64,000 nucleotides of DNA from an uncultured Gammaproteobacteria bacterium (GTDB lineage: Bacteria > Pseudomonadota > Gammaproteobacteria > HK1), in contig OY282353.1 of assembly GCA_958295465.1 (NCBI GenBank), positions 4,517,001 through 4,581,000 on the forward strand, read 5' to 3'. Below, piece after piece: positions 34,060 through 45,913 of this stretch. The notes under the pieces are model-generated. The model saw only the letters and a list, made by a program, of their open reading frames with translations, had not been told where the DNA came from and did no database searches. Every line of letters begins with the position of its first letter. The stretch's first letter is position 1. The position numbers and the translations under genes are program-made.

Positions 34060-36153
34060 TCAACCCTCGGCAGACAGCTCCACGAGCTCGCGCTTGAAAG
34101 GCACCTCGTCGCCGGTGACGGGCGGGCCGTCGAGCTCCTCGGCGTAGCGGCGCCCCGCGTACACCGCGTGGGCGATGGTCGCCGGGGCGAGGGCGTCGCC
34201 GATCGTGACCACCGATTCGATCCCGGCATCCGGCCAGTCCGCGGCCCGTGCCTTGAGATCACGCGCAAGGCGGTCCTCCGGCGCGCGCGAGGTGACCAGC
34301 ACCACCGCATCCGCCTCGACCTCCTCCGTCTGCCCGGTGAAGACGCACGACGCGGTGATTCCGCCTTCCGAGACCGCATCCAGGTTGGCGAAGGCGTGGA
34401 TCTTCACCCCCATCTCCAGCAACCGCGCCTGGATGAAGGGTTGCTCCATAGTGTTGCGGGTCCACGTGGACGCCTCGCAGGCCGGCGTCAGGTAGTGCGT
34501 CTCGCAACCCTTCTCCGCGAGCACCTCGGCCATCAGGCCGCCCATGTAGTAGTGGTCGTCGTCCCAGACGATGACGCAACCGCCGTCGGGCAGCGTCCCG
34601 TCCATCACGTCGTCCGGGGTCAGCACCCGCGCGCCGTCCGCGACCGGCATGGGCCGGGTCCATTGGTGCCCGACCCCGTCCTTCCGCCAGCGCGCGCCGG
34701 TGGCGACGACGATGCGCGGGAAGCCGAACTCCATCACCGCATCGGCGTCCAGCCCCGAATCGAAGTAGACCTGCACGTTCGCGAGCTTGTGAAGCTGCTG
34801 CTCGCGGTAGTCCCGGACCCGCGCCCAGGCCGAGAGCCCCGGCAGCCGGCATTCCCGGCTAACGCGCCCGCCGAGCGCCGTGCCCTTCTCCGCCAGCGTC
34901 ACCTCGTAGCCGCGCTTGCCCAGCGCCTGCGCCGCCTCCAACCCCGCCGGACCGGCGCCGACGACGAGCACGGGCTTGTCGGACGCCTTCGCGCGGATGC
35001 GCTCCGGATGCCAGCCCTTGCGCCATTCCTCCCCCATCGTCGGGTTCTGGGTGCAGCGGATCGGCGACATCGTGAAGTCGCCCGAGACGCAGATGTTGCA
35101 GCCGATGCACTCGCGGATGTCCTCGAAGCGTCCTTCCTCGATCTTCTTCGGGAGGAAGGGATCGGCGATCGACGGCCGGGCGCAGCCGATCAGATCGGCG
35201 AGGCCCTTGTTGACGACCGACACCATCCGGTCGGGCGAGGTGTAGCGCCCTACCCCGACCACCGGCTTCGTGGTCAGCTTCTTCACCCCCTCGATGAAGG
35301 GCTCCTGCCGGCCCTCGGGGCCGAAGCGCGAGGTCTGGGAATCGTTCTCCCAGGGCGCCAGGGCCACGTCCCAGAGGTCCGGGAGCTCGGCGAGGAGCCC
35401 GATCATGTCCTCGACCTCGGCCTTTTCGAGGCCGTCCGGGCCAAGCATCTCGTCGATAGAGAGTCGGCACGGCACCGCGCAGGCGTCGCCGACCGCCTCC
35501 CGGGTGTCGATCAGGACCTCCCTGAGCAGGCGGACGCGGTTCTCGAGCGAGCCGCCGTACTCGTCGGTCCGGTGGTTGTAGCGCTTCGAGAGGAAATGGT
35601 GCAGGAAGGTCAGGGCGTGCCCCGCGTAGACGTAGACGAGATCGAACCCGGCCTTGCGCGCGCGGAGCGCCGCCGCCCGGTGCCATCTGCGCAGGTTGCG
35701 GATGTCCTGCTTGTCCATGGTGCGGGCCTGGACAGGATCGTAGGTGAAGGAGGCCACCGGCATGCCGGTCGGGGCCATCGGCACCTCCCGTGTGTGGAGG
35801 TTGGGGCCGTTCACCCCGTTGTAGGCGAGCTCGATGCCCGCCAGCGCGCCGAACTCGTGGACCCTGTCCGCCATCCGCGCCAGCATCGGGACGTCGCGGT
35901 CGTCCCACAGCCGCAGCTCGATGAAGGGGGTGATGTCCGAGGTGTGGTGGAACTCGACCTGCTCGGTGCATACCACCGCCCAGCCGCCCTCCGCCTTGAC
36001 CCCGCGCATGTGGGCGAGGGCGGTCGGATCGCGGTAGCCCATGCCGTTGCAGTGCGGAACCTGGTAGAAGCGGTTCTTCGCGGTCACCGGCCCGATGGCG
36101 ACCGGCTCGAACAGGACGTCGTAGCGGGGGTCACGTCTGGTATCGCGGGTCAT
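34060..36153 (-). CDS. Trimethylamine / dimethylglycine dehydrogenase-family flavoprotein (DgcA-like)
   Basis: A 697-residue protein with an N-terminal old-yellow-enzyme barrel (DVLFEPVAIGPVTAKNRFYQ), then VPHCNGMG, where the Cys matches the residue that binds FMN covalently in trimethylamine dehydrogenase. The [4Fe-4S] site is CIGCNICVSGDF...CTQNP, and the C-terminal nucleotide-binding domain is PVLVVGAGPAGLEAAQALG. The family removes methyl groups from tertiary amines as formaldehyde. With two sarcosine oxidases nearby, dimethylglycine is a sensible substrate. The DgcB/EtfAB partners of Pseudomonas are not in the window. Starts MTRDTRRDPRYD. Confidence 0.86.
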   Translation of the reverse strand: MTRDTRRDPRYDVLFEPVAIGPVTAKNRFYQVPHCNGMGYRDPTALAHMRGVKAEGGWAVVCTEQVEFHHTSDITPFIELRLWDDRDVPMLARMADRVHEFGALAGIELAYNGVNGPNLHTREVPMAPTGMPVASFTYDPVQARTMDKQDIRNLRRWHRAAALRARKAGFDLVYVYAGHALTFLHHFLSKRYNHRTDEYGGSLENRVRLLREVLIDTREAVGDACAVPCRLSIDEMLGPDGLEKAEVEDMIGLLAELPDLWDVALAPWENDSQTSRFGPEGRQEPFIEGVKKLTTKPVVGVGRYTSPDRMVSVVNKGLADLIGCARPSIADPFLPKKIEEGRFEDIRECIGCNICVSGDFTMSPIRCTQNPTMGEEWRKGWHPERIRAKASDKPVLVVGAGPAGLEAAQALGKRGYEVTLAEKGTALGGRVSRECRLPGLSAWARVRDYREQQLHKLANVQVYFDSGLDADAVMEFGFPRIVVATGARWRKDGVGHQWTRPMPVADGARVLTPDDVMDGTLPDGGCVIVWDDDHYYMGGLMAEVLAEKGCETHYLTPACEASTWTRNTMEQPFIQARLLEMGVKIHAFANLDAVSEGGITASCVFTGQTEEVEADAVVLVTSRAPEDRLARDLKARAADWPDAGIESVVTIGDALAPATIAHAVYAGRRYAEELDGPPVTGDEVPFKRELVELSAEG

Positions 36154-36556
36154 CTTGCCTCCAATGGCTGGTCGTGGAGATCGTCACGGGCGGCGGACCG
36201 GACCGGTGGCGGACCGGAGCGGTGGGACCGCCACCCTGCCGCCCGTTCCGGGAATCATCGAACGGGGCCGGTGTCTTTCGGCCACGCGGCAAGCCTCGGT
36301 CGAGACCGATCGGTGTACGGATCGCCGGCGCCGGCTCGATGGCGAATCGTTCTCTCATCCCCGTATGCCGTACCCCGACGTTGCACCGATGCAGATCGCA
36401 ATGTCCCAGTATCACCGATACGGCGAGGAAGCGGGTGAGTCGGCGGCAGTCGGCTCGGGAGTCCCCGGACTATGCCCTGAACAGTGCGTATAGAGCATCC
36501 CATCCCGGCTCCGGGTACCGATCCCCGAACTTGCACACCGGATCCAGCCCGCTCGC
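36154..36556. other. Non-coding stretch upstream of the flavoprotein gene, ending at the prophage remnant
   Basis: About 400 bp without a credible gene. The flavoprotein promoter should lie at the left end, but no clear boxes are visible. The right end runs into the broken 5' end of the Mu F-like gene, so a prophage deletion junction probably lies near 36500-36560. Confidence 0.4.
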
Positions 36557-37210
36557 TTGCAGCCAGTCTTCCTGATGCCGCAGAAGCAGTTCGTCGCATC
36601 GCTCAGCCCCCGCCTCGTCGAGATGGGCTGGGCGCCGCCCCCGACCGGTGGGTCCGTGCCGACTCGCCTCGCGCGCATCTACGACACGAACATGCGCACC
36701 GCCAACGCGGCCGGGCAGTGGGACCGCATCCAGCGCGTGAAGGAGGCGATGCCCTTCCTGCTCTACCAGCTCGGCCCCTCGCTGGTGCACCGCGAGCAGC
36801 ACCAGCAGTGGGAAGGGCTCATCCTGCCGGTGGACGACGAGTTCTGGACGTGGGCCTACCCGCCCAACGGCTTCGGCTGCAAGTGCCACGTGCGCCAGAT
36901 CACCGAGCAGGAAGCCGACCGCCTGGAGAAGGACGGCATCGAGTACACGCAGCAGCGCACCATCGGCGCGGACGGGAAGACGGTCACCTACGAGGACCGC
37001 ACCGTGAAGGTGACCCGCGAGCGCCCGGCGCGGCGGCGCGGGGAGTGGACCAACCCCGCCACCGGCGAGATCATGCGCATCACCGAGGGCATCGACCCGG
37101 GGTTCGACTACAGCACCGGCCGGCACCGGCCGGAGGGGGTGCGGGCGGCGCTCAGCCGGCACGTGCGGGGGCTGGTGGACGCCCTCTGCCCTGGGGAGGC
37201 GTCTTCGTGA
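36557..37210 (+). pseudogene. Mu F-like phage head morphogenesis protein, 5'-truncated
   Basis: The translation matches the C-terminal part of Mu gpF / minor head proteins: RLARIYDTNMRTANAAGQWDR, AMPFLLYQLGPSLVHREQHQ, and LILPVDDEFWTWAYPPNGFG then CKCHVRQIT. The family is normally longer at the N-terminus, and nothing upstream supplies it, so the gene is a remnant. It overlaps the following ORF by GTGA, preserving the phage gene order. Confidence 0.75.
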
Positions 37211-37806
37211 GCATCGAGCTCCGGGCGCTCGCCCTGGCCCTGCTCGCGCGCCGGCGCCGGACGCCGGTGGTATGCACGCTGCCGCCGGACATGCGCGACG
37301 ACGTGGCCCGGCGCACCGTGGCCGATTACGTGGGCGGCCCCGACTTCAAGCGCTTCGTCGAGAAAGCCGCAGCGGGACGATTACCGGTGGATGATGCGGT
37401 CTCTTGGGCCATCCTCACGCCGGCGCTGCGGCGCACGACCGGACTGCACAGCCGGAAGATGCCGCTGTTCGCATGGGCCGCAGGGCATATCATGCGTCAT
37501 CACGGCCCGCAGGCCGGGAATGAGAAAGCATGGAAGCGCCTGCAATGGCCGGACTGGCTGCTGGCGCAACGGGTGATTGACGAGGTCACGCCGGAGCTGC
37601 AGCCGGATGGCCGGTGGCGATTCGACAGCGGCCCGTTGCTCCAGCTACATCGCCCCGTGGGATTCAGGCTGATCGCGGAAGGGCGGGAGGGTGTGTTGAC
37701 CCTCCAATCACCTACTTCCGCGTCGGGCTGTGAGTGCCCGGGAACCATCCGAAGATGCCCGCGCCCCGGGTCAGCGCCGGGATTGCAGCCACCGGCGGGA
37801 CGATGA
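37207..37806 (+). CDS. Prophage-remnant hypothetical protein downstream of the head gene
   Basis: A 199-residue ORF starts at GTG 37207, overlapping the head-gene stop codon. It contains DDVARRTVADYVGGPDFKRF and a tail VGFRLIAEGREGVLTLQSPT. No family is recognised; position suggests a Mu-like morphogenesis-cluster gene. The last 30 or so residues (GCECPGTIRRCPRPGSAPG) look unlike the rest and may be read-through into non-coding DNA. Confidence 0.45.
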   Translation: MSIELRALALALLARRRRTPVVCTLPPDMRDDVARRTVADYVGGPDFKRFVEKAAAGRLPVDDAVSWAILTPALRRTTGLHSRKMPLFAWAAGHIMRHHGPQAGNEKAWKRLQWPDWLLAQRVIDEVTPELQPDGRWRFDSGPLLQLHRPVGFRLIAEGREGVLTLQSPTSASGCECPGTIRRCPRPGSAPGLQPPAGR

Positions 37807-37886
37807 GCCCCGACGCCTGAACGGGAGTCTACCCCCAAAAACGAACGCGCGTTCGTTTTTGGCAATTTGGACAGCCAGCGGGCGAT

Positions 37887-38183
37887 TCAGGCCGCCCGCT
37901 TGCGCAGCCGATGCGCCCCGAGGTCGACGAGGTTGGCGGGCCAGCGCTGCCACCATCGCAGGTTCGAGCGGTGGACGTCCTCGATGCCGAGCGCGGTCAC
38001 CAGCTCGTCGTGGCACATCGTATCCAGCACCCGCAGCACCGGCGGCTCGCGCGCCTCGATGTCGAGGCGGACCGCTTCGAGCTCGCGCAGGCGCGATTCC
38101 GGAAGCTCCTCACCGGCCAGCACGCGGAGGCGGGGGTGTGGGCTTGTCGTTGGTCTTGCGCTTGGCCATGTGCCAATCCTCAT
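37887..38183 (-). pseudogene. Small prophage-remnant gene, probably frameshifted
   Basis: The minus-strand frame encodes VLAGEELPESRLRELEAVRL and then a conserved-looking helical segment ending NLVDLGAHRLRKRAA. Its own upstream part reads poorly, whereas an ATG just upstream in another frame (MAKRKTNDKPTPPPPRAGR) has AGGA nearby and stops where the good frame begins. A single frameshift near 38120 would join them. The function is unknown. It lies beside the broken repressor. Confidence 0.4.
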
Positions 38184-38205
38184 TGTGAACGTGTCGGGGC
38201 GGCGC

Positions 38206-38712
38206 TCAGCCCGCCTCTCCGGATGCGCGCTCAGCCCGCCCCGAGACTACCCGCCAGCCGAGCCAGGCGACGACCCTGGCGAGCGAGCAGCCTCTCTCTC
38301 TCAGGTCCGGGTGCAGGCCCCAGAAGCGCAGGGTCAGGGACTCCTGACCGCGCGCGTCGAGGGTCTCGAACTCGTCGGCGAGGACGGCCAGCATCTCGGC
38401 GAGGCGGCGGTCGGCGACCGGGACGCCGGCGACGTCGCCGGGTGAAGTACTTCTCCCGGCGTCAGGAGCGGGGGAGGCCGCGCACGGGCCGCGGTGCATT
38501 GGGCCGTCGCCGGTAGCTAGCCACTCAATTGAGACACCCGCGCCGGCACAGATCGACACCAAAGCCTCCATACCCGGCAACGACCGCCCGGACGTGTAGT
38601 TCGTCACCGTAGACGGCCGCAGAGAGCATTCAGCCGCAAAATCAGCATCAGAGGTGTCTCCTTTGATGCGCTACAGGCGCTCCGCAAATTCCTCTTTCAA
38701 TTGGGTTGACAT
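38206..38712 (-). pseudogene. Phage-type HTH repressor interrupted by an amber codon
   Basis: Reading from the ATG at 38712 gives MSTQLKEEFAERL, then TAG (38673-38671), then RIKGDTSDADFAAECSLRPS, TVTNYTSGRSLPGMEALVSI and GVSIEWLATGDGPM. This is the N-terminal XRE-type helix-turn-helix of a Mu/lambdoid-like repressor followed by a hinge and a short C-terminal domain. Only codon 14 spoils an otherwise open 169-codon gene. The shorter frame from 38607 lacks most of the DNA-binding helices. Most simply it is a decayed prophage immunity gene. Confidence 0.7.
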
Positions 38713-38743
38713 TTTCCTCAATTGAAATATTGGCTCTCAATTT
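38695..38743. promoter_or_regulatory. Operator-like inverted repeats at the repressor start
   Basis: TTTCAATTG (38695-38703) and CAATTGAAA (38719-38727) form an inverted repeat around the repressor ATG. A third half-site CTCAATTT follows at 38736-38743. The spacing and position suit binding by the adjacent phage repressor, but this is inference. Confidence 0.4.
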
Positions 38744-38851
38744 CGATCATGAAGAGGGCCGGCCGGAAGCACGCCCGCTTCTTCAACGGCGCGGCCTGCT
38801 CGTTCCCGCGCATGGTTCCAGTAGTACCCGAGGTCCTGGAAATCTTCCGGC

Positions 38852-39685
38852 TCACGATCCGGCGCGGCGCACGCCGACGTAGCGGATCAGCGGCTCCGGA
38901 TCCCGGGCGAGGCTCTCGGCCGTCGCGTGCTCGCGGACCCGACCGTTCTCGATGAAGGCGATCCGGTCCGCCACCGCGAGCGCCGCCTCCACCTTCTGCT
39001 CCACCAGCAGCATCGCCGTCCCGGTGGCGCGCAGCTCCGAGACGGTCTCCAGGATCCGGTCCACGTAGCTCGGCTGAAGCCCCTCGGTCGGCTCGTCGAG
39101 CAACAGCACCCGGGGGCCGGCGGCGAGCGCGCGCGCCATCGCCACCATCTGCTGCTGACCGCCGCTCAGACGCCGTGCCGGCGTGTCCAGCCGATCCTTG
39201 AGCGCCGGGAACTGATCGAGCACGAAGGCGAGCCGTCCGGCGGCGTCCTCGCCGCGCCCGGCATCCCCGCTACGGCCGGCGCCCCTGCTACGCCCGGCAT
39301 CCCCGCTGCGGCCGGCGCCTCTGTCGCGCCCGGTATCCCTCCCTCGCCCGACATCCCCGCCACGTCCGGCGAGCAAGCCCAGGCGCAGGTTCTCCCCGAC
39401 GCTCATCTCCGGGAACAGCCGCCGCCCCTGCGGGACCCAGGCGATCCCGTGGCCGGGGATGCGATGCGGGTCGCTCCCCACCAGCTCCGTACCATCGATC
39501 CGGATACTCCCGCGCAAGCCGTCCACGAGACCCATGATCGCGCGGATGGTGGTGGTCTTCCCGGCGCCGTTGCGTCCGAGCAGGCCGAGGATGCGTCCGG
39601 GCTCCAGCGCGAGGTCGATGCCGTGGAGCACTTCGACCCTGCCGTAGCCGGCGCGAACGTTCTCGAGTTGCAGCATCATCGCCAT
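38852..39685 (-). CDS. livF: Branched-chain amino acid-type ABC transporter ATPase with repeat insertion
   Basis: Walker A GRNGAGKTTT, WVPQGRRLFPEMSV, signature LSGGQQQMVAMARAL and Walker B VLLLDEPTEGL are intact, and the C-terminus is of LivF type. Between GENLRLGLLAG and RLAFVLDQFPALKDRL there is an in-frame run of about seven hexapeptides (GRSGDA, GRSRGA, GRDRGA and the like) that ordinary LivF lacks. It falls in the helical subdomain ahead of the signature motif. The gene is last in the leftward livM-livG-livF part of an operon whose first two genes lie 20 kb away. Confidence 0.9.
   Translation of the reverse strand: MAMMLQLENVRAGYGRVEVLHGIDLALEPGRILGLLGRNGAGKTTTIRAIMGLVDGLRGSIRIDGTELVGSDPHRIPGHGIAWVPQGRRLFPEMSVGENLRLGLLAGRGGDVGRGRDTGRDRGAGRSGDAGRSRGAGRSGDAGRGEDAAGRLAFVLDQFPALKDRLDTPARRLSGGQQQMVAMARALAAGPRVLLLDEPTEGLQPSYVDRILETVSELRATGTAMLLVEQKVEAALAVADRIAFIENGRVREHATAESLARDPEPLIRYVGVRRAGS
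39237..39374. repeat. 18-bp in-frame minisatellite inside livF
   Basis: Six units of exactly 18 bp start at 39255, 39273, 39291, 39309, 39327 and 39345 (for example CGCCCGGCATCCCCGCTA alternating with CGGCCGGCGCCCCTGCTA), with partial units on both sides. Pairs of units alternate, so 36 bp is a higher-order period. The period is a multiple of three and leaves the livF frame intact. Confidence 0.88.
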
Positions 39686-39794
39686 CCGAGACGGACGGGC
39701 CGTGCCTTCGGGTCCGTTTCCGTGCTCACCGGGCAGCCGCCCGCGAGCATCCGGCGCCGGGCCAGGGCCATCGGATTGGAAGCGGCACGCAGCA

Positions 39795-40571
39795 TCACCG
39801 CCGGCCGAGATAGGCGCGCTGGACTTCCGGGTCCGCTTCCACGCTCGCCGGGTCGCCGTCGGCGATCACCCGGCCCCGGTCCATGACCGTGATGCGGGTG
39901 GCGAGCCGGAGCACCACCTTCATGTTGTGCTCGATCAGCATCACCGTCGCGCGCGAGGCGACGTCGCGCACCCGTTCGCAGAAGGTCTCGATTTCGTGCT
40001 CGGCGAGTCCCTGGGTGGGCTCGTCGAGGATCAGCAGCCGCGGTTCCAGCGCGAGCCCCATCGCCACTTCGAGCAGGCGCTGGTGCCCGTAGGGCAGGTC
40101 GCCGGCGCGGCGGTCGCGGTGGACGTCCAGGCCGAGGGTGTGCAACGCGCCCTCGACACGCGCCGCGAGCGCCGCCTCGTCGAGGCGCAGCCATGCCCCG
40201 GGGGAGCCCATCAGCCGGCGTTGCGCCGCCAGCGCGACGTTGTCCCGCACCGCGAGCGTGCCGTAGATGCTCGTCACCTGGAAGGTGTACACGATGCCCG
40301 CGGCCACGCGCTTCCAGGCCGGCACCCCGGTGACGTCGCGGCCCTCGAAGCGCACCCTTCCCGCGCTCGGCCGGACCCGCCCGCAGATCATGCCGACCAG
40401 GGTCGTCTTGCCCGCCCCGTTCGGCCCGATGACCGCGCGGATCTCTCCACGACGGACGCCGATGGAAACGTCTTCCACCGCGCTCAGGCCCCCGAACCGG
40501 CGCCCGAGCCCTTCCGTCTCCAGCAGCGGCCCGGCGGTCGTCGCCGGTGGCGTGTTGCTCACGGCAGCCAC
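39795..40571 (-). CDS. livG: Branched-chain amino acid-type ABC transporter ATPase
   Basis: Walker A GPNGAGKTTLVGMI, LivG-type YTFQVTSIYGTLAVRDNV, the signature region LPYGHQRLLEVAMGLAL and Walker B LLILDEPTQGL. The protein pairs with LivF under the LivH/LivM membrane channel. It is separated from livF by 109 bp and from livM by 131 bp; the latter gap and the two gene ends share three copies of TCACGGCAGCCAC (near 40558, 40626 and 40704). The signature is YGHQR rather than SGGQ, as is common in this subfamily. Confidence 0.92.
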   Translation of the reverse strand: MAAVSNTPPATTAGPLLETEGLGRRFGGLSAVEDVSIGVRRGEIRAVIGPNGAGKTTLVGMICGRVRPSAGRVRFEGRDVTGVPAWKRVAAGIVYTFQVTSIYGTLAVRDNVALAAQRRLMGSPGAWLRLDEAALAARVEGALHTLGLDVHRDRRAGDLPYGHQRLLEVAMGLALEPRLLILDEPTQGLAEHEIETFCERVRDVASRATVMLIEHNMKVVLRLATRITVMDRGRVIADGDPASVEADPEVQRAYLGRR

Positions 40572-40702
40572 ATCCGTTTCACGAGATGCCGGTGCGGATA
40601 CATCGCCCGGCCGCCGGCGGCGCGTTGATCACGGCAGCCACAGCGCGGACGAGGCGAATGCGGCGCTTACGCAGATGGACGGCCAGCCATGACGCGGCGC
40701 GC

Positions 40703-41638
40703 TCACGGCAGCCACGGGGCGAGCCTTGCGCGCACCGCTCCCATGATGCCCAGCGGGAAGAAGAGCACCAGCACCAGCAGCGCGCCCCCGACCACGAACA
40801 GCCAGGCGCTGGTCCAGCCGCTGGTCACGTCCACGAGGTAGAACATGAGCCCGGTCCCCAGCAGCGGTCCGACCGTGGTGCCGGCGCCGCCCAGCAGCGT
40901 CCACAGCAGCGGGTAGATGGAGTGCAGGATCGCCGCGAACGAGGCGCCCACGTAGGAGAAGAGCAGCGCGTAGGCCGCGCCGGCGGCGCCCGCCATCGCC
41001 CCCGAGACCACCAGCGCGAGCAGCTTGCAGGCCCAGGTGTCGTAGCCGAGCAGGCGGGTGCGCTCCTCGTTCTCCCGGATCGCGACCAGGACCCGCCCCA
41101 GCGGCGAGCGCACGATGCCGAGGCTCACCAGGAAGCACACCGCGAACACCGCCAGCGCCACGTTGTACTTGACCCCCGGCTCCACCAGCGCCTCCGGGAG
41201 CCGGCCGGAGAGGATGAAGCCCTGGTCCCCGAGGGTGATCTCGTTGAAGTAGAGGATGGCCAGGTAGCAGGCCTGGCCGAACATCATGGTCACGATCAGG
41301 AACGAGACCCCGGTGGTGCGCAGCGCGAACAGGCCGAACAGCGCCGCCAGCCCGGCCGCCGCGAGCACCCCCAGGCCGAACCCCGCGAACGCCCCGAACC
41401 CCAGGTAGTAGATGCTCAGGCCGGCGCCGTACATGCCGGCGGCGAAGAACATCGCATGCCCGAGGCTCATCAGGCCGGTGTAGCCGAGCAGCAGGTTGTA
41501 GCCGAGGGCGTAGGCGGCGAGCACCATGATGCGCGCGACGTTGGTGTGGTGGTACTCGCTCAGCACGAACTGCGCCGCGAACAGCGCCGCGATCACCCCG
41601 AGATGCAGCGCCAGCACCCGGCCGCGCGGTTCCGTCAT
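40703..41638 (-). CDS. livM: Branched-chain amino acid-type ABC transporter permease
   Basis: About 311 residues with some ten hydrophobic segments and the LivM signatures NLLLGYTGLMSLGHAMFF and AIRENEERTRLLGYDTW. The ATG at 41638 begins MTEPRGRVLALHLG and follows AAGGGA; the extra N-terminal residues of the longer frame come from a tandem duplication of the gene start (41636-41739). Its natural upstream partner livH is found only at 61637-62515, beyond the defence island. Confidence 0.92.
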   Translation of the reverse strand: MTEPRGRVLALHLGVIAALFAAQFVLSEYHHTNVARIMVLAAYALGYNLLLGYTGLMSLGHAMFFAAGMYGAGLSIYYLGFGAFAGFGLGVLAAAGLAALFGLFALRTTGVSFLIVTMMFGQACYLAILYFNEITLGDQGFILSGRLPEALVEPGVKYNVALAVFAVCFLVSLGIVRSPLGRVLVAIRENEERTRLLGYDTWACKLLALVVSGAMAGAAGAAYALLFSYVGASFAAILHSIYPLLWTLLGGAGTTVGPLLGTGLMFYLVDVTSGWTSAWLFVVGGALLVLVLFFPLGIMGAVRARLAPWLP

Positions 41639-41739
41639 CAGTCCCTTGTCCCTGAAGTCTTCGACATTTCGATGCGATCGGCATTGAGCGCCAGCCGCGC
41701 TTCCCGTCATCAATCCCTTGTACGTGAAGTCTTCGACAT
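41636..41739. repeat. Imperfect tandem duplication of the livM start region at the island edge
   Basis: Segments at 41636-41667 and 41707-41738 both read TGAAGTCTTCGACAT preceded by CATCAnTCCCTTGT, 71 bp apart, with further partial similarity between them. One copy carries the true livM start; the other is a decayed second copy. It lies exactly where the operon is interrupted. Confidence 0.7.
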
Positions 41740-41854
41740 GGCGTCGAAGAATCGTTCGCCAGCCGGCGTCCGGTTCCGGCCATGCCGGATCAGGGATGCC
41801 CTCATCACGTGATTCCCTCGGGGGAGCGTCGAGGATGCTCTTCGTGTTCTCACG

Positions 41855-42640
41855 TCACCACGCCAGTCCCGCCCCGCACTGCCTCAGCTCCTCCCGCCGC
41901 CGTTCGTAGTCCGGCATGACCCGTCCGAGAGCCTGCCAGTAGTCGCGATCGTGGCCGCGGTGCCGCAGATGTACGAGCTCGTGGACCACGACGTAGTCGA
42001 CCAGGCGCATCGGAGCCTGGACGATGCGCCAGTTCAGGCGGAGGGTTCCGGTCCGGCCGCAGCTTCCCCAACGCTTGCGCTGGTCCGCGATGACCACCCG
42101 GGGCATCGCGACCCCGGCCTTCGCCCGCCACGCCGCCACCCGTTCCGGCAGCCGTTCGGTCGCGTGACGGCGGAGCCAGGAGATGACCGCTTGTCGGACC
42201 TCGTCCGCCCGCCGCGCTCCCTCCGGCGCGGGCACGTGCAGCCAGCCGCCGCGCAGCTTCGCGCCACTGGGCGCGCCGTCGCCGGTCGCGTGCGGATGCA
42301 CCTTCAGGCGGTAGTGACGCCCGAGGTACAGGACGCTCTCGCCGCTGACGAACTCGCGCGCCGCAAGCGGCGGGCCATGGGACCCCGTGCGCCGGAGGCG
42401 CCGCACGATCCATCCGGCCTTCCGGGTCACGATCCCGTCGAGCCGGTCGGTGGCGAGGTGTTCGGGAGCCACCAGCAGCACCCCGCCGGCGGGGTCCACC
42501 GTCACCGCCACCGTCTTCTTCCGCATCGGGCTGCGGCGGATGGTGTACGAAAGCCGCGTCCCGCCCCAGACGATCGCGGAGGTCTCCACGGCGGGGGGCT
42601 CGATAGTGGAGATCTCCATGGCGGTCATCGGTCGGTTCAA
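41855..42640 (-). CDS. YgjP-like zinc metallopeptidase (DUF45/M48-type)
   Basis: The zinc motif is VVHELVHLRHRGHDRDYWQAL (HExxH plus a downstream His), preceded by the family hallmark KRWGSCGRTGTLRLNWRI. The N-terminal domain (VVWGG-like strands, then FVSGESVLYLGRHYRLKV) fits YgjP/DUF45 proteins, which often lie beside type I restriction genes. Start at 42640 or a nearby downstream ATG (MEISTIEPP). It lies 170 bp after hsdR in the same direction and is part of the inserted island. Confidence 0.85.
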   Translation of the reverse strand: MNRPMTAMEISTIEPPAVETSAIVWGGTRLSYTIRRSPMRKKTVAVTVDPAGGVLLVAPEHLATDRLDGIVTRKAGWIVRRLRRTGSHGPPLAAREFVSGESVLYLGRHYRLKVHPHATGDGAPSGAKLRGGWLHVPAPEGARRADEVRQAVISWLRRHATERLPERVAAWRAKAGVAMPRVVIADQRKRWGSCGRTGTLRLNWRIVQAPMRLVDYVVVHELVHLRHRGHDRDYWQALGRVMPDYERRREELRQCGAGLAW

Positions 42641-42812
42641 CGGCCGGTCCGTACCTTGGCGAAGTTCATGGTGTCGGCGATCATCGGCCAGCCCGCACCG
42701 TAGCGAGGCTCACGATGTCGGCGGTCATCGGCCGGCCCGCACCCTGGCGAGGTTCACGATGTCGGCGAGCATCGGCCAGCCCGCACCGTGGCGAAGTTCA
42801 TGGTGGTGGCGG

Positions 42813-45899
<3,087 letters not shown>

Positions 45900-45913
45900 G
45901 CGGCTTCGGTACG

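Noticed and set aside
39237..39374. CRISPR or intergenic repeat
   Set aside because: The 18-bp units lie wholly inside livF, keep its frame and have no spacers.
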